DNA of 12,062 nucleotides from DBFJGL01 sp048394785 (GTDB taxonomy: Bacteria > Bacillota > Clostridia > Christensenellales > CAG-917): NCBI GenBank assembly GCA_048394785.1, contig DBFJGL010000052.1:1-12062 (forward strand), written 5' to 3'. Below the pieces are notes generated by a model. It was not told the DNA's origin and did no database searches. It saw only the letters and a list, made by a program, of their open reading frames with translations. Position numbers and translations under genes: made by a program. Positions 1-7,822 of the stretch are shown in pieces. Position 1 is the first letter of the stretch. Each line of letters begins with the position of its first letter.

Positions 1-41
1 ATATGGTAATATTCTATATATTATAAAAAGGACGGTAGAGA
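1..41 (+). promoter_or_regulatory. Leader and ribosome binding site of ftsK
   Basis: This short AT-rich leader contains AAAGGA at 27-32, nine bases before the GTG at 42. An in-frame TAG at 36-38 rules out any start further upstream. TATATT at 17-22 could be a -10 element, but the matching -35 position lies at or beyond the window edge, so the promoter is only a possibility. The Shine-Dalgarno assignment is solid. Confidence 0.45.
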
Positions 42-3000
42 GTGAATACGAGACAGCAGCGGGCAAATTCGGGTAACAGAATAGCACTTGGAGTGCTCGT
101 CGTTATCGTATCTCTTTTTTGTTTTTTATCCGACGTCGGAGCATTGGGCGGCGTCGGAAGAATGGTATATTCTTTCCTTATAGGCTTTTTCGGGCTGGCT
201 GACTACGCTTATGCGCTTGTCGGCATTATCGTAGGATTTGCCGTCATTTTCAATTTCAGACCTTCGATGCCGATTAAACGGTTTGCGGTTATGCTCGGGA
301 TATTTCTGCTCGGGGTGCTTGCGCTTCACGTTTACACTTCGAGCGCGCATATCGTCGGTGCGGATTACGGCGGTTATCTTGTTGCCTGTTATAACAATAC
401 GAACACGGCAGGCGGTATGCTGTTCGGCATTTTGGCGTTTCCGTTAATGAAAGCAATAACGCCCGTGGGCGCGCTCGCGCTTGTCTGCGCGATTGCTTTC
501 GCGCTTATGTTTTTCGCGTTTTTCCCGTACATCAAAAAGAACGTCACATATACTTCCGAGCCGAGAAAAGTGCGCGGTAAATCGGCAAAAGCTCCTCGCC
601 GTTCGGAGTCTTCGCAGGGCGAAAAGATAGAGCCGCAGAAAGCTCCCACTATTACCGATTTTTCGGGTGACGGCGACAAGAAGCTGTTTGTAGTGGACGT
701 CGACGGCGAACCGCAGGGCAAGATAAGCAGAAAAGCAAAAGGTGCCGACGGTTACGACCCTCTTTATCCCAACAAAGACGTCAAAATCGAAGACGAGGCG
801 AGAATTGCGCCTGCTAATGCGGCGGACAGATACAGTTCCCGCGGGCTTGCTAAAGATTTGCTGTTCAGTCCGTCTTTCGACAACGAAAAATATTCGCGTT
901 ATAATACGGCGAGCAAACCCGACGACGCGCTGTCGAGCGTGGGCGCGCCTTACAGCGCAATCAGACGCACAGAAATGAGAAACCGCCTCGGCATAGACAA
1001 TTCGGACGCCGCCGTAAGAGAGGACTTTATCAAGAGGTTCGAACGCAAAGACGAAACCGCGGACGATACTCATAAAACCGCGGCGACCGATAACGCCGTT
1101 TCCGCTCAGCCAAAGCAGGATAACGCCCCCGATTACAGAACGGGCGCGGGAAGAATAGATTTTATCGCAATGAAACAGGACGAGGCGCGTCTGTTCAACG
1201 AGAGGTACGACAGTTCTGTCACCAAAATATCGGACGGCGGCAACCCCGACGCGGTAAAAGAGGTCGTCAAACCAAAAAACCAAAGACAGGCGGACGTTAA
1301 ACTCAACGAAACGGTCAGAAAGGCGCAGGACGCCGTTAAAAATCAGAACGCAGGCAACGTCGGCGGATTTACGGGTACGGTTGCGCGCGCCATAACGGGG
1401 GAAGAAGCTCCGAAAGCAGCGCCGCAAAGACCGATTGAGTCCGACGCATACGAGCGTCCGCAGATAAACGTGGAAAAACAGGAAAAGCCGCAGGTTAAAA
1501 TTCCCCGCGCTTTCGAAGATACAATTGTAAAGCCGGAAGAAATACCCGACGTTCCCGAAAACTACGGCTCCGAACGCAGGCAGGGCGCATACGCTCCCAA
1601 CACCGTGAGCGGCAGAGTGGAGCAAAGTCTTATGGACAAATCGTCCGCGCAGAAGCTTGCGTTTAACGAAAAGAATTATGACGGCGAGCGCAGAAGCGAT
1701 ATTGCTACGGGCGGTTATCCGCCGCAGGAGGGCAACAGACCTGCCGCAAAGACTTTGGGCAGAGACGCGTCCGTCGACGCGCTCAGGGAAAGCGCGGCTA
1801 TGAAACAACGCGTACAGCAGGCGGCAAAGGACGCTCCGCCGCTGTCCGACGCGGAAAGAGCAAAAGCCGAAGAATTGCGCGCTCAGAAAATCAGAGCGGC
1901 AAGCGACAGAGGATTGACAAAAGCCGAACCGAGGGTGAAACCCGCCGCTCCTACGGCTGAAAAAGAAAAGGAGGTCGCGCCTCCGCCCCGTCCCAAACGT
2001 CCGTATGTCGCGCCTTCTCTCGATTTGTTGGAGCCGCCCGAACCCGCGGTGTCGCAGGACGAAGATTACGAGTACAAAAAACAGGTGCTTATAGATACGC
2101 TCGCGTCGTTTAACATAGAAGCCGAAGTCACGGATATTATGGTGGGACCGACGTTCTCGCTTTACACCCTCAAAGTCGAGATGCCCAAAGGACGTACAAT
2201 CGGCAGTATAGTGAGCTTGGAAAACGACATCGCAATGAAAATGGAGGAGGAGAGCGTGCGTATTCTCGCGCCCATACCCGGCAGAAACGCCGTCGGTATA
2301 GAGGTGCCGAACCGCAAGCGCAGAATGGTGCGTCTGAGCGAAATTCTGACGTCGCCCACGTTCAATAAGGCAAAATCGCCTGCGACTTTTGCGCTCGGCA
2401 AGGATTTGTACGGTTCGGATTACGTGTGCGATATAGATTCTCTGCCGCATATGCTCATAGCGGGCGCGACGGGCGCAGGTAAGAGCTGTTGTATAAACTC
2501 GGTCATTATAAGCTTGCTGTATAAAGCGTCGCCCGACGACGTCAGGCTGATACTCGTGGACCCCAAACGCGTGGAACTTTCCGTATACGAGGGCATTCCT
2601 CATCTGCTTCTCGACGAAATAGTGTGCGACGCCGATAAAGCCATTCGCGCGCTTAATTGGGCGATTACCGAGATGAGCCGCAGAATAGAATATTTCGCCA
2701 GCCTCAAATATCGCAATATCGACGATTACAATCAGGAGTGCGAAAAGCAGGGGCTTGAAAGAATGCCGCGTATAGTTATAATCGTCGACGAACTCGCGGA
2801 CTTGATGTATACGGGCAAAAAGGCGGTTGAAGACAGCATAAACCGCATCGCGCGTCTTGCGAGAGCGGTGGGCATACACCTCATACTCGCCACTCAGCGT
2901 CCGTCGGTTGACGTTGTCAGTGGAACGATAAAGAACAATCTGCCCAGCCGCGTGGCGTTCAAGGTCACGGCAGGCGCGGACAGCCGTACCATACTCGATT

Positions 3001-3482
3001 CTTACGGCGCTGATAAACTGCTCGGAAACGGCGACTTGCTGTACAAAACGCCAAAAACGTCCACTCCCGAGAGAATGCAGGGCGCGTTCATTTCCAACTC
3101 CGAGGTCAAAAAAGTCGTCGATTTTATCAAGACGCACAACGAATCTTATTTCGACAACGCCATAAAGGACGCCATTTTCAAGGAGCCGCAGGAGGAAAAA
3201 TCGGAGGATAAGGAGCGCAAGGGAAGGAAGAAGTCCGACAGCATTCCGCCCGAGGTTTTCGAAGCGTTAAGGCTGGGTATGGAAGGCACGCTTATCACCA
3301 TTACGCTGTTACAGCGCAAGCTCGGTTTAGGTTGGCCGAAAGCCGCCAAGATTTACGATATAATCGAAGATATGGGATATTTCGAGCCCGACGAAAAAGA
3401 CAGAAAGAAGATGAGGGTCGTCATCAGCGAGGAGGAGTTCCAATCCCTGCTCGACGCCGAGGAGGGCGGAGAGGAAGAATGA
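42..3482 (+). CDS. ftsK: FtsK/SpoIIIE family DNA translocase
   Basis: A 1146-residue membrane-anchored hexameric DNA pump that moves chromosomal DNA across the division or sporulation septum. About four hydrophobic segments lie in residues 13-165. A hydrophilic linker of roughly 480 residues (about 170-650), rich in Lys, Asp, Ala and Pro, follows. The alpha/beta motor domain (about 655-1060) has Walker A GATGAGKS at 808-815 and Walker B ending in D916-E917. A C-terminal gamma winged helix (about 1070-1137) contains LLQRKLGLG from residue 1089. SpoIIIE-type proteins are usually near 800 residues, so the linker accounts for the excess length; E. coli FtsK also has a long linker. In the gamma recognition helix the usual G-Y-x-R-A-A-R is replaced by G-W-P-K-A-A-K. 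The GTG start is set by the upstream in-frame stop and a good Shine-Dalgarno site. It is the first gene of the operon and overlaps rimO by ATGA. FtsK versus SpoIIIE role cannot be decided from sequence. Confidence 0.95.
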   Translation: MNTRQQRANSGNRIALGVLVVIVSLFCFLSDVGALGGVGRMVYSFLIGFFGLADYAYALVGIIVGFAVIFNFRPSMPIKRFAVMLGIFLLGVLALHVYTSSAHIVGADYGGYLVACYNNTNTAGGMLFGILAFPLMKAITPVGALALVCAIAFALMFFAFFPYIKKNVTYTSEPRKVRGKSAKAPRRSESSQGEKIEPQKAPTITDFSGDGDKKLFVVDVDGEPQGKISRKAKGADGYDPLYPNKDVKIEDEARIAPANAADRYSSRGLAKDLLFSPSFDNEKYSRYNTASKPDDALSSVGAPYSAIRRTEMRNRLGIDNSDAAVREDFIKRFERKDETADDTHKTAATDNAVSAQPKQDNAPDYRTGAGRIDFIAMKQDEARLFNERYDSSVTKISDGGNPDAVKEVVKPKNQRQADVKLNETVRKAQDAVKNQNAGNVGGFTGTVARAITGEEAPKAAPQRPIESDAYERPQINVEKQEKPQVKIPRAFEDTIVKPEEIPDVPENYGSERRQGAYAPNTVSGRVEQSLMDKSSAQKLAFNEKNYDGERRSDIATGGYPPQEGNRPAAKTLGRDASVDALRESAAMKQRVQQAAKDAPPLSDAERAKAEELRAQKIRAASDRGLTKAEPRVKPAAPTAEKEKEVAPPPRPKRPYVAPSLDLLEPPEPAVSQDEDYEYKKQVLIDTLASFNIEAEVTDIMVGPTFSLYTLKVEMPKGRTIGSIVSLENDIAMKMEEESVRILAPIPGRNAVGIEVPNRKRRMVRLSEILTSPTFNKAKSPATFALGKDLYGSDYVCDIDSLPHMLIAGATGAGKSCCINSVIISLLYKASPDDVRLILVDPKRVELSVYEGIPHLLLDEIVCDADKAIRALNWAITEMSRRIEYFASLKYRNIDDYNQECEKQGLERMPRIVIIVDELADLMYTGKKAVEDSINRIARLARAVGIHLILATQRPSVDVVSGTIKNNLPSRVAFKVTAGADSRTILDSYGADKLLGNGDLLYKTPKTSTPERMQGAFISNSEVKKVVDFIKTHNESYFDNAIKDAIFKEPQEEKSEDKERKGRKKSDSIPPEVFEALRLGMEGTLITITLLQRKLGLGWPKAAKIYDIIEDMGYFEPDEKDRKKMRVVISEEEFQSLLDAEEGGEEE

Positions 3483-4783
3483 GAATAGGAGCGATAAGTC
3501 TCGGCTGCGATAAAAACAGAGTCGACACCGAAAAAATGTTGGACAGGCTCGTCTGCGCCGGACACGAACTCGTGGGCAGCGAGGAAGAAGCGGATATAAT
3601 TATAATAAACACCTGCGCTTTTATAGAGAGCGCGAAAGAGGAGAGCCTCGAAGAAATCTTTGCCGCGTTGTCCTATAAGCCCCGCGGGAAAAAAGTGATT
3701 GTAACGGGGTGCCTTTCGGAGAGATATTTCGAGGAATTGCAAGAGGAAGCTCCCGAGATTGACGCCATACTCGGCGTGAGAGATTACGATTGCATTTTAC
3801 GGGCGGTGGAAAACGTATCGCGCGGCGAAAAATTTGCCATTAAGGAAGGCAATGACTCTTATCACGACGGACGCGTTATCACCACGCCGTACCATTACGC
3901 CTACCTGCGCATTGCCGACGGGTGCAACAATAAATGTACATATTGCGCAATCCCGTCCATTCGCGGCGGTTACGTGAGCGAAAAGCCCGAAAAGTTGATT
4001 GCGGAGGCAAAAGCTCTTGCGGACGACGGCGTTAAAGAACTCATTCTCGTTGCGCAGGACGTGACGAGATACGGCACGGATTGGGACGGAAAGCCGCACT
4101 TAATCGAATTGCTTAAAGAGTTGGAAAAACTCGATTTCGTTTGGATCAGGCTTCTTTATCTCGAACCGGAAATGGTGGACGGAGAATTGCTCGACTATAT
4201 TGCTGCAAGCAAAAAAGTCGTCAAGTATGCGGATATACCTTTCCAACACGTTGCGGACGGAGTATTGAAGCGTATGAACCGTCGCACGAAAAAGCAGGAT
4301 ATATTAAGAGTGATAGACCTGTTAAAAGAGCGCGGAATAGCGGTGAGAAGCTCGTTTATTTGCGGTTTCCCGGGAGAGAGTGAGGAAGAACATCTCGAAA
4401 TTATCCGATTTATCCGTGAAGCCGAGATTGATTTTGCGGGATTTTTCGCATATTCGCGCGAGGAAAACACGCCTGCGGACAGACTCAAAGGACATCTTCC
4501 GAAACGGGAAATCGAAAGGCGGACAGACGCGTTGAAAGCCGTTCAGGCGGAGATTGTGCGCGAGAAAAACATCGCAAGAATAGGCACGCGCGTGTGCGTC
4601 GTATGCGACGGCATAGATTACGACAGACAACTTTTCGAGGGCAGAGCCGAGTTTCAGACTCCCGATATCGATACAAAAATTTATTTCAGCTCCGAGGTAA
4701 GTGTGGACGCAGGAAATTTCTACACAGTGGAAATAACCGACGTCGACGGACTTGACCTTGTCGGAAAGGCGGTGGACGAATGA
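3479..4783 (+). CDS. rimO: Ribosomal protein S12 (aspartate) methylthiotransferase RimO
   Basis: A 434-residue radical-SAM enzyme that adds a beta-methylthio group to a conserved aspartate of ribosomal protein S12. The N-terminal methylthiotransferase domain has the RimO-type opening SLGCDKNRVD and auxiliary-cluster cysteines C10, C46 and C78. The radical-SAM motif CxxxCxxC is at C149, C153 and C156, within DGCNNKCTYC. The C-terminal region (about 365-434) looks like a TRAM domain. The opening SLGCxKNxVD and the overall length favour RimO over the related tRNA enzymes MiaB and MtaB. The reading frame is open upstream to 3332, but those residues are an Arg-rich out-of-frame copy of ftsK. The ATG at 3479 overlaps the ftsK TGA, and GGAGG lies just upstream at 3461-3465 with GAGGAAG at 3471-3477. 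It is translationally coupled to both neighbours. Confidence 0.95.
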   Translation: MRIGAISLGCDKNRVDTEKMLDRLVCAGHELVGSEEEADIIIINTCAFIESAKEESLEEIFAALSYKPRGKKVIVTGCLSERYFEELQEEAPEIDAILGVRDYDCILRAVENVSRGEKFAIKEGNDSYHDGRVITTPYHYAYLRIADGCNNKCTYCAIPSIRGGYVSEKPEKLIAEAKALADDGVKELILVAQDVTRYGTDWDGKPHLIELLKELEKLDFVWIRLLYLEPEMVDGELLDYIAASKKVVKYADIPFQHVADGVLKRMNRRTKKQDILRVIDLLKERGIAVRSSFICGFPGESEEEHLEIIRFIREAEIDFAGFFAYSREENTPADRLKGHLPKREIERRTDALKAVQAEIVREKNIARIGTRVCVVCDGIDYDRQLFEGRAEFQTPDIDTKIYFSSEVSVDAGNFYTVEITDVDGLDLVGKAVDE

Positions 4784-5487
4784 AAATTACGCTCGCAACA
4801 AAAATTACCATAGCAAGGATTTTTCTTATAATACCGACAGTGGCGGTTTACGTCGCCGCTATGCTGTTGGGACAGGCAGGCGATTATCCGTTGTATATCG
4901 GCTTGTCGGTAACCTCCGCGGTGCTGTTTGCGGTGCTTTCGGGCACGGATTTCGTGGACGGAAATATCGCGCGCCGCACACACACGGTAACGGATTTGGG
5001 CAAGTTTTTAGACCCGCTCGCAGATAAAATCGTTGTCTTCATAATGCTGTTCTTAATCATTTATTTCAACGACATTAAACTGTTTGCGTATGACAGTCTG
5101 GTAGTGGCGTTGCTTGCCGGCGTCGTGGTGTCGAGAGAACTTGCAATCGGCGTTTTCCGCGCAATAGCGAGCAAAAAAGGGCTTGTGCTTGCCGCGGATA
5201 TTTACGGGAAATTGAAGACGGTGTTTTTGGACATCGGCGTATGCGTTCTGATGATTGCGGGTTTGCATATTTCGCTTGCTTATATCGGTTTTATCGCTTA
5301 TGCGATAGGCTCGGTGCTCGCGGTGTATTCGGGATATCATTACGTTGCCAAGAATTTGATTGTATTTACCGACGGTTCGTCGGGAGCAGCCGACAAAGAA
5401 AACGGCGCGGCGTGCGGCGGCGAAACCGAGAAATGCGACGATGCAGAGGCGTCGGATAACGCCGACGACAACGTAAACAAAGCGTAA
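4780..5487 (+). CDS. pgsA: CDP-diacylglycerol--glycerol-3-phosphate 3-phosphatidyltransferase
   Basis: A 235-residue integral membrane enzyme that makes phosphatidylglycerophosphate from CDP-diacylglycerol and glycerol 3-phosphate, the committed step to phosphatidylglycerol. The CDP-alcohol phosphatidyltransferase signature DxxDGxxAR(x8)GxxxDxxxD is complete: D57, D60, G61, A64, R65, G74, D78, D82. Several hydrophobic segments surround it (about 9-30, 38-56, 84-97, 100-125, 145-195). The opening ITIARIFLIIP is typical of PgsA, and the position between rimO and cinA supports PgsA over other family members. The start ATG overlaps the rimO TGA by ATGA. A polar, strongly acidic tail of about 39 residues (197-235, rich in Asp, Glu, Ala, Asn and Gly) extends beyond the last membrane segment. 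Most PgsA proteins are 180-200 residues, so this tail is an addition. Confidence 0.93.
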   Translation: MKITLATKITIARIFLIIPTVAVYVAAMLLGQAGDYPLYIGLSVTSAVLFAVLSGTDFVDGNIARRTHTVTDLGKFLDPLADKIVVFIMLFLIIYFNDIKLFAYDSLVVALLAGVVVSRELAIGVFRAIASKKGLVLAADIYGKLKTVFLDIGVCVLMIAGLHISLAYIGFIAYAIGSVLAVYSGYHYVAKNLIVFTDGSSGAADKENGAACGGETEKCDDAEASDNADDNVNKA

Positions 5488-5499
5488 TCGGAGGGTATA

Positions 5500-6048
5500 G
5501 TGGCTGAGGTCAGAATGGAAAACAGAACGCTTGCCGCGCTGGCTGCGGACGCGTATCTCGCGGCGGAGAAAGAGGGTGTTGTCGGCGAAAAGCTGTTTAT
5601 GAAAAAACTCGGGATAGCGCGTCCGACGGCTGTGAAGATTTGCGCGGCGTTCAAACTCGGCGGGCGTACCGGCAAGGGCGGTCGCAAGGGTGAAGAATTT
5701 ATTGCGGACGACGGGTTTTACCGAGATATTAAACTGCGCGCAGAAAAGTATCCTTCCGCGTATATCCCCCTTGTAGAGTCGGATAAAGATTTCAAAAGGG
5801 TAAGCGTCGACAGCTACATTAAAGACGTGTTGCTGCCTGCGCTGCTTATAGGACTTACTTTCGGAGGAAGCGTAAGCCCGATGTATTTACAGCGCAAACT
5901 CGGAGTCGTAATCGAGCGGGCGGAAGAAATTTTCGCACTTCTCGACGTAGCCGGACTTGTCGGCGATACAGACGAAACAAATCCGTCGCGGCGTAAGCTT
6001 GCGGCAGGACTTGCCGACTATGACAGATTGCTTGCGGAGTTCGGTTGA
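5500..6048 (+). CDS. Small protein with two FtsK-gamma-like winged-helix domains
   Basis: A 182-residue soluble protein, not a named family that I recognise. Two segments match the winged-helix (gamma) domain that ends FtsK. Residues about 11-65 include LFMKKLGIARPTAVKIC, which lines up without gaps with LLQRKLGLGWPKAAKIY of the FtsK encoded at the start of this operon. Residues about 109-168 include YLQRKLGVVIERAEEIFALL followed by AGLVG, the usual helix-then-wing pattern. A basic stretch (56-63, RTGKGGRK) follows the first domain and could touch DNA. There is no ATPase or membrane segment. The GTG start at 5500 has GGAGG at 5490-5494; an in-frame ATG at 5515 is an alternative with weaker support (GAGGT at 5506-5510). 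It lies 12 bases after pgsA and abuts cinA. DNA binding is inferred, perhaps at sites related to those read by FtsK, but key contact positions differ, so a structural or regulatory role is also possible. Confidence 0.8.
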   Translation: MAEVRMENRTLAALAADAYLAAEKEGVVGEKLFMKKLGIARPTAVKICAAFKLGGRTGKGGRKGEEFIADDGFYRDIKLRAEKYPSAYIPLVESDKDFKRVSVDSYIKDVLLPALLIGLTFGGSVSPMYLQRKLGVVIERAEEIFALLDVAGLVGDTDETNPSRRKLAAGLADYDRLLAEFG

Positions 6049-6050
6049 TT

Positions 6051-6746
6051 ATGTTTAAGGAAACCGTAAAGCTGTTCGGGCTCAGCGCGGAACAGATAGC
6101 CGAAAGGCTCGAAAAGGCGGATACGTCGCGGGTAGACGTGGAAATTTCCGAATACTGCCTCGACGCGTCGTTGACAATGTCGTCCTCGGCGACGGCAGAG
6201 GAGTTCGGCAGGGCAAAAAGCTCCATTTATAACCTATTTGAGGAGGAGGTGTACTGTTCATCGGACATCTCAATGGAGATTTTGGCGGCGAAATTGCTTA
6301 AAATGAACAAAAGAACGCTTGCGGTTGCCGAAAGTCTTACGGGCGGTATGATATGTTCGAGGTTGGCGTCTGTGCCCGGTATAAGCGAAAATCTGTACGA
6401 AGGAGTGGTGTGTTACGACCGCCGTTCCAAGATGGACAGATTGGGGGTTAGGCGCGCCACTCTCGCAAATTACGGCGCAGTCAGCAGACAGACGGCATAT
6501 GAAATGGTGGACGGCATTGCAAAGGCTCCCGCGGATATAGGGCTCGCTACAACCGGACTTGCGGGTCCGAGCGGCGACGAAGGCAAACCGGTGGGACTCG
6601 CGTACGTCGGAGTTGGCGCGGGAGAGTTTATAACCGTCTTTGAAAAAAGGCTTTCGGGAGGCCGCAATGAAATAAGGACTGCGTGCGCAAACGCGGCTTT
6701 ATTCTATCTAATCAGGTACTTAAAGGGCGATATTCTTCGCTTATAG
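6051..6746 (+). CDS. cinA: CinA-family protein lacking the N-terminal MoCF domain (PncC-type amidohydrolase)
   Basis: A 231-residue protein. The C-terminal domain (about 75-228) is the CinA/PncC nicotinamide-nucleotide amidohydrolase, which recycles NMN to NaMN. Its motifs are AESLTGG (93-99, usually AESCTGG), GVVCYDRRSKMDRLGV (118-133), TGLAGPSG (168-175) with KPVG (179-182), and GGRNEIR (203-209). Residues 1-70, starting ETVKLFGL, resemble the KH-like middle domain of full-length CinA (about 410 residues). The N-terminal molybdopterin-binding-like domain, which carries ADP-ribose pyrophosphatase activity in some CinA proteins, is absent. No remnant of it lies upstream, where the winged-helix gene sits instead. 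The ATG at 6051 follows GGAG at 6036-6039 by 11 bases; a TTG at 6045 overlapping the previous stop is a possible alternative start. The cinA-recA pairing is common in Gram-positives. Confidence 0.88.
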   Translation: MFKETVKLFGLSAEQIAERLEKADTSRVDVEISEYCLDASLTMSSSATAEEFGRAKSSIYNLFEEEVYCSSDISMEILAAKLLKMNKRTLAVAESLTGGMICSRLASVPGISENLYEGVVCYDRRSKMDRLGVRRATLANYGAVSRQTAYEMVDGIAKAPADIGLATTGLAGPSGDEGKPVGLAYVGVGAGEFITVFEKRLSGGRNEIRTACANAALFYLIRYLKGDILRL

Positions 6747-6770
6747 TGGAAATAACAAAGGAGATTATTT

Positions 6771-7760
6771 ATGGCAGACAAAAATGTTAATCCGTTGGAA
6801 AGCGCGCTTGCGCAAATAGAAAAGCAGTTCGGCAAGGGCGCGATTATGCGTTTGGGCGACGCTCCCATTCAAAAGGTCGAGGCAATTTCCACGGGATGCC
6901 TTACTCTTGACATCGCGCTCGGAATCGGCGGCATTCCCAAGGGAAGAATAATAGAAATATACGGACCGGAGTCTTCGGGTAAAACCACGGTCGCGTTGCA
7001 CATCGCGGCGGAAGTGCAGAAAAAGGGCGGCACGGTTGCGTTTATAGACGCAGAGCACGCGCTTGACCCTATGTATGCCGAAAAACTCGGAGTGGAGCTC
7101 GAAAATCTGTATATCGCTCAGCCCGATAACGGCGAACAGGCACTCGATATAGTCGAAACGCTTGTCAGAAGCAATTCGATTGACCTTATCGTGGTCGACT
7201 CGGTTGCCGCGCTCACCCCTCAGGCGGAGATTGACGGCGATATGGGCGACAGTCACGTCGGCTTGCAGGCGCGTCTTATGTCTCAGGCGTTGAGAAAACT
7301 CACGGGTATCAGCGCAAAGAGCAAGTGCACGATAGTGTTCATCAATCAGCTGCGGGAAAAGGTCGGCGTTATGTACGGAAGCGCGGAAACGACTACGGGC
7401 GGAAAGGCGTTGAAGTTCTATGCGTCCGTGCGTATCGACGTAAGACGTACCGAATCGTTAAAGGACGGCGGCGACGTAATAGGCAATCACGTCAAGGCGA
7501 AAATAGTCAAAAATAAAGTCGCGCCTCCCTTCAAACAGGCGGAGTTCGACATTATGTACGGCACGGGCATTTCCAGAATGGGTTGCCTTCTCGACCTTGC
7601 AGTATCCGCCGGATACATCAATAAGAGCGGAAGTTGGTTCAGCTATAACGACGATAAAATCGGACAGGGCAGAGATAAAGCGGTCGAGTTTTTGAAAACG
7701 CACGAGGAAATAGCAACCGAGCTCGACGCAAAAGTCAGAGAAAAGTACGGAATGAACTGA
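6771..7760 (+). CDS. recA: Recombinase RecA
   Basis: A 329-residue DNA-dependent ATPase that forms filaments on single-stranded DNA, catalyses strand exchange and triggers LexA-type self-cleavage. Visible motifs are Walker A GPESSGKT (65-72), catalytic E95 in IDAEHALD, Walker B LIVVDSVAAL (139-148), loop L1 around 154-166, and the L2/signature region INQLREKVG (191-199) through TTTGGKALKFYASVR (207-221). The protein ends shortly after the core at KYGMN, so it is about 20 residues shorter than typical 345-355-residue RecA proteins and lacks a long acidic tail. The ATG has an excellent AAAGGAG at 6757-6763, seven bases away. It starts 24 bases after cinA and is the last gene of the operon. I saw no Gram-positive LexA box (GAAC-N4-GTTC) in the short gap before it. 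Confidence 0.98.
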   Translation: MADKNVNPLESALAQIEKQFGKGAIMRLGDAPIQKVEAISTGCLTLDIALGIGGIPKGRIIEIYGPESSGKTTVALHIAAEVQKKGGTVAFIDAEHALDPMYAEKLGVELENLYIAQPDNGEQALDIVETLVRSNSIDLIVVDSVAALTPQAEIDGDMGDSHVGLQARLMSQALRKLTGISAKSKCTIVFINQLREKVGVMYGSAETTTGGKALKFYASVRIDVRRTESLKDGGDVIGNHVKAKIVKNKVAPPFKQAEFDIMYGTGISRMGCLLDLAVSAGYINKSGSWFSYNDDKIGQGRDKAVEFLKTHEEIATELDAKVREKYGMN

Positions 7761-7781
7761 ACGCGTTTTGAAACGGACGGT

Positions 7782-7803
7782 TGACGGCGGACTGCCGCCG
7801 ACG
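7782..7803 (+). other. GC-rich hairpin after recA
   Basis: CGGCGG (7785-7790) and CCGCCG (7795-7800) pair around the loop ACTG. One or two weaker outer pairs follow a mismatch. No T-tract follows, so it is not a terminator by itself. It lies 24 bases after the recA stop, just ahead of the true terminator, and may protect the 3' end of the message. Confidence 0.4.
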
Positions 7804-7822
7804 TATAGGTAAATGATTTAAG

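Noticed and set aside
444..3137. 897-codon open frame on the minus strand
   Set aside because: It is codon-for-codon antisense to ftsK, the translation is Arg/Phe/Val-rich without recognisable domains, and it spans membrane, linker and motor regions alike. It is a codon-bias artefact.
3332..3478. Upstream extension of the rimO frame
   Set aside because: The 49 extra residues are Arg-rich and come from the ftsK gamma-domain coding sequence in another frame. The ATG at 3479 begins exactly at the conserved RimO N-terminus.
6747..6770. LexA (SOS) operator in front of recA
   Set aside because: No GAAC-N4-GTTC-like sequence is present in the 24-base gap. recA may be controlled from further upstream or by a promoter that I cannot see.
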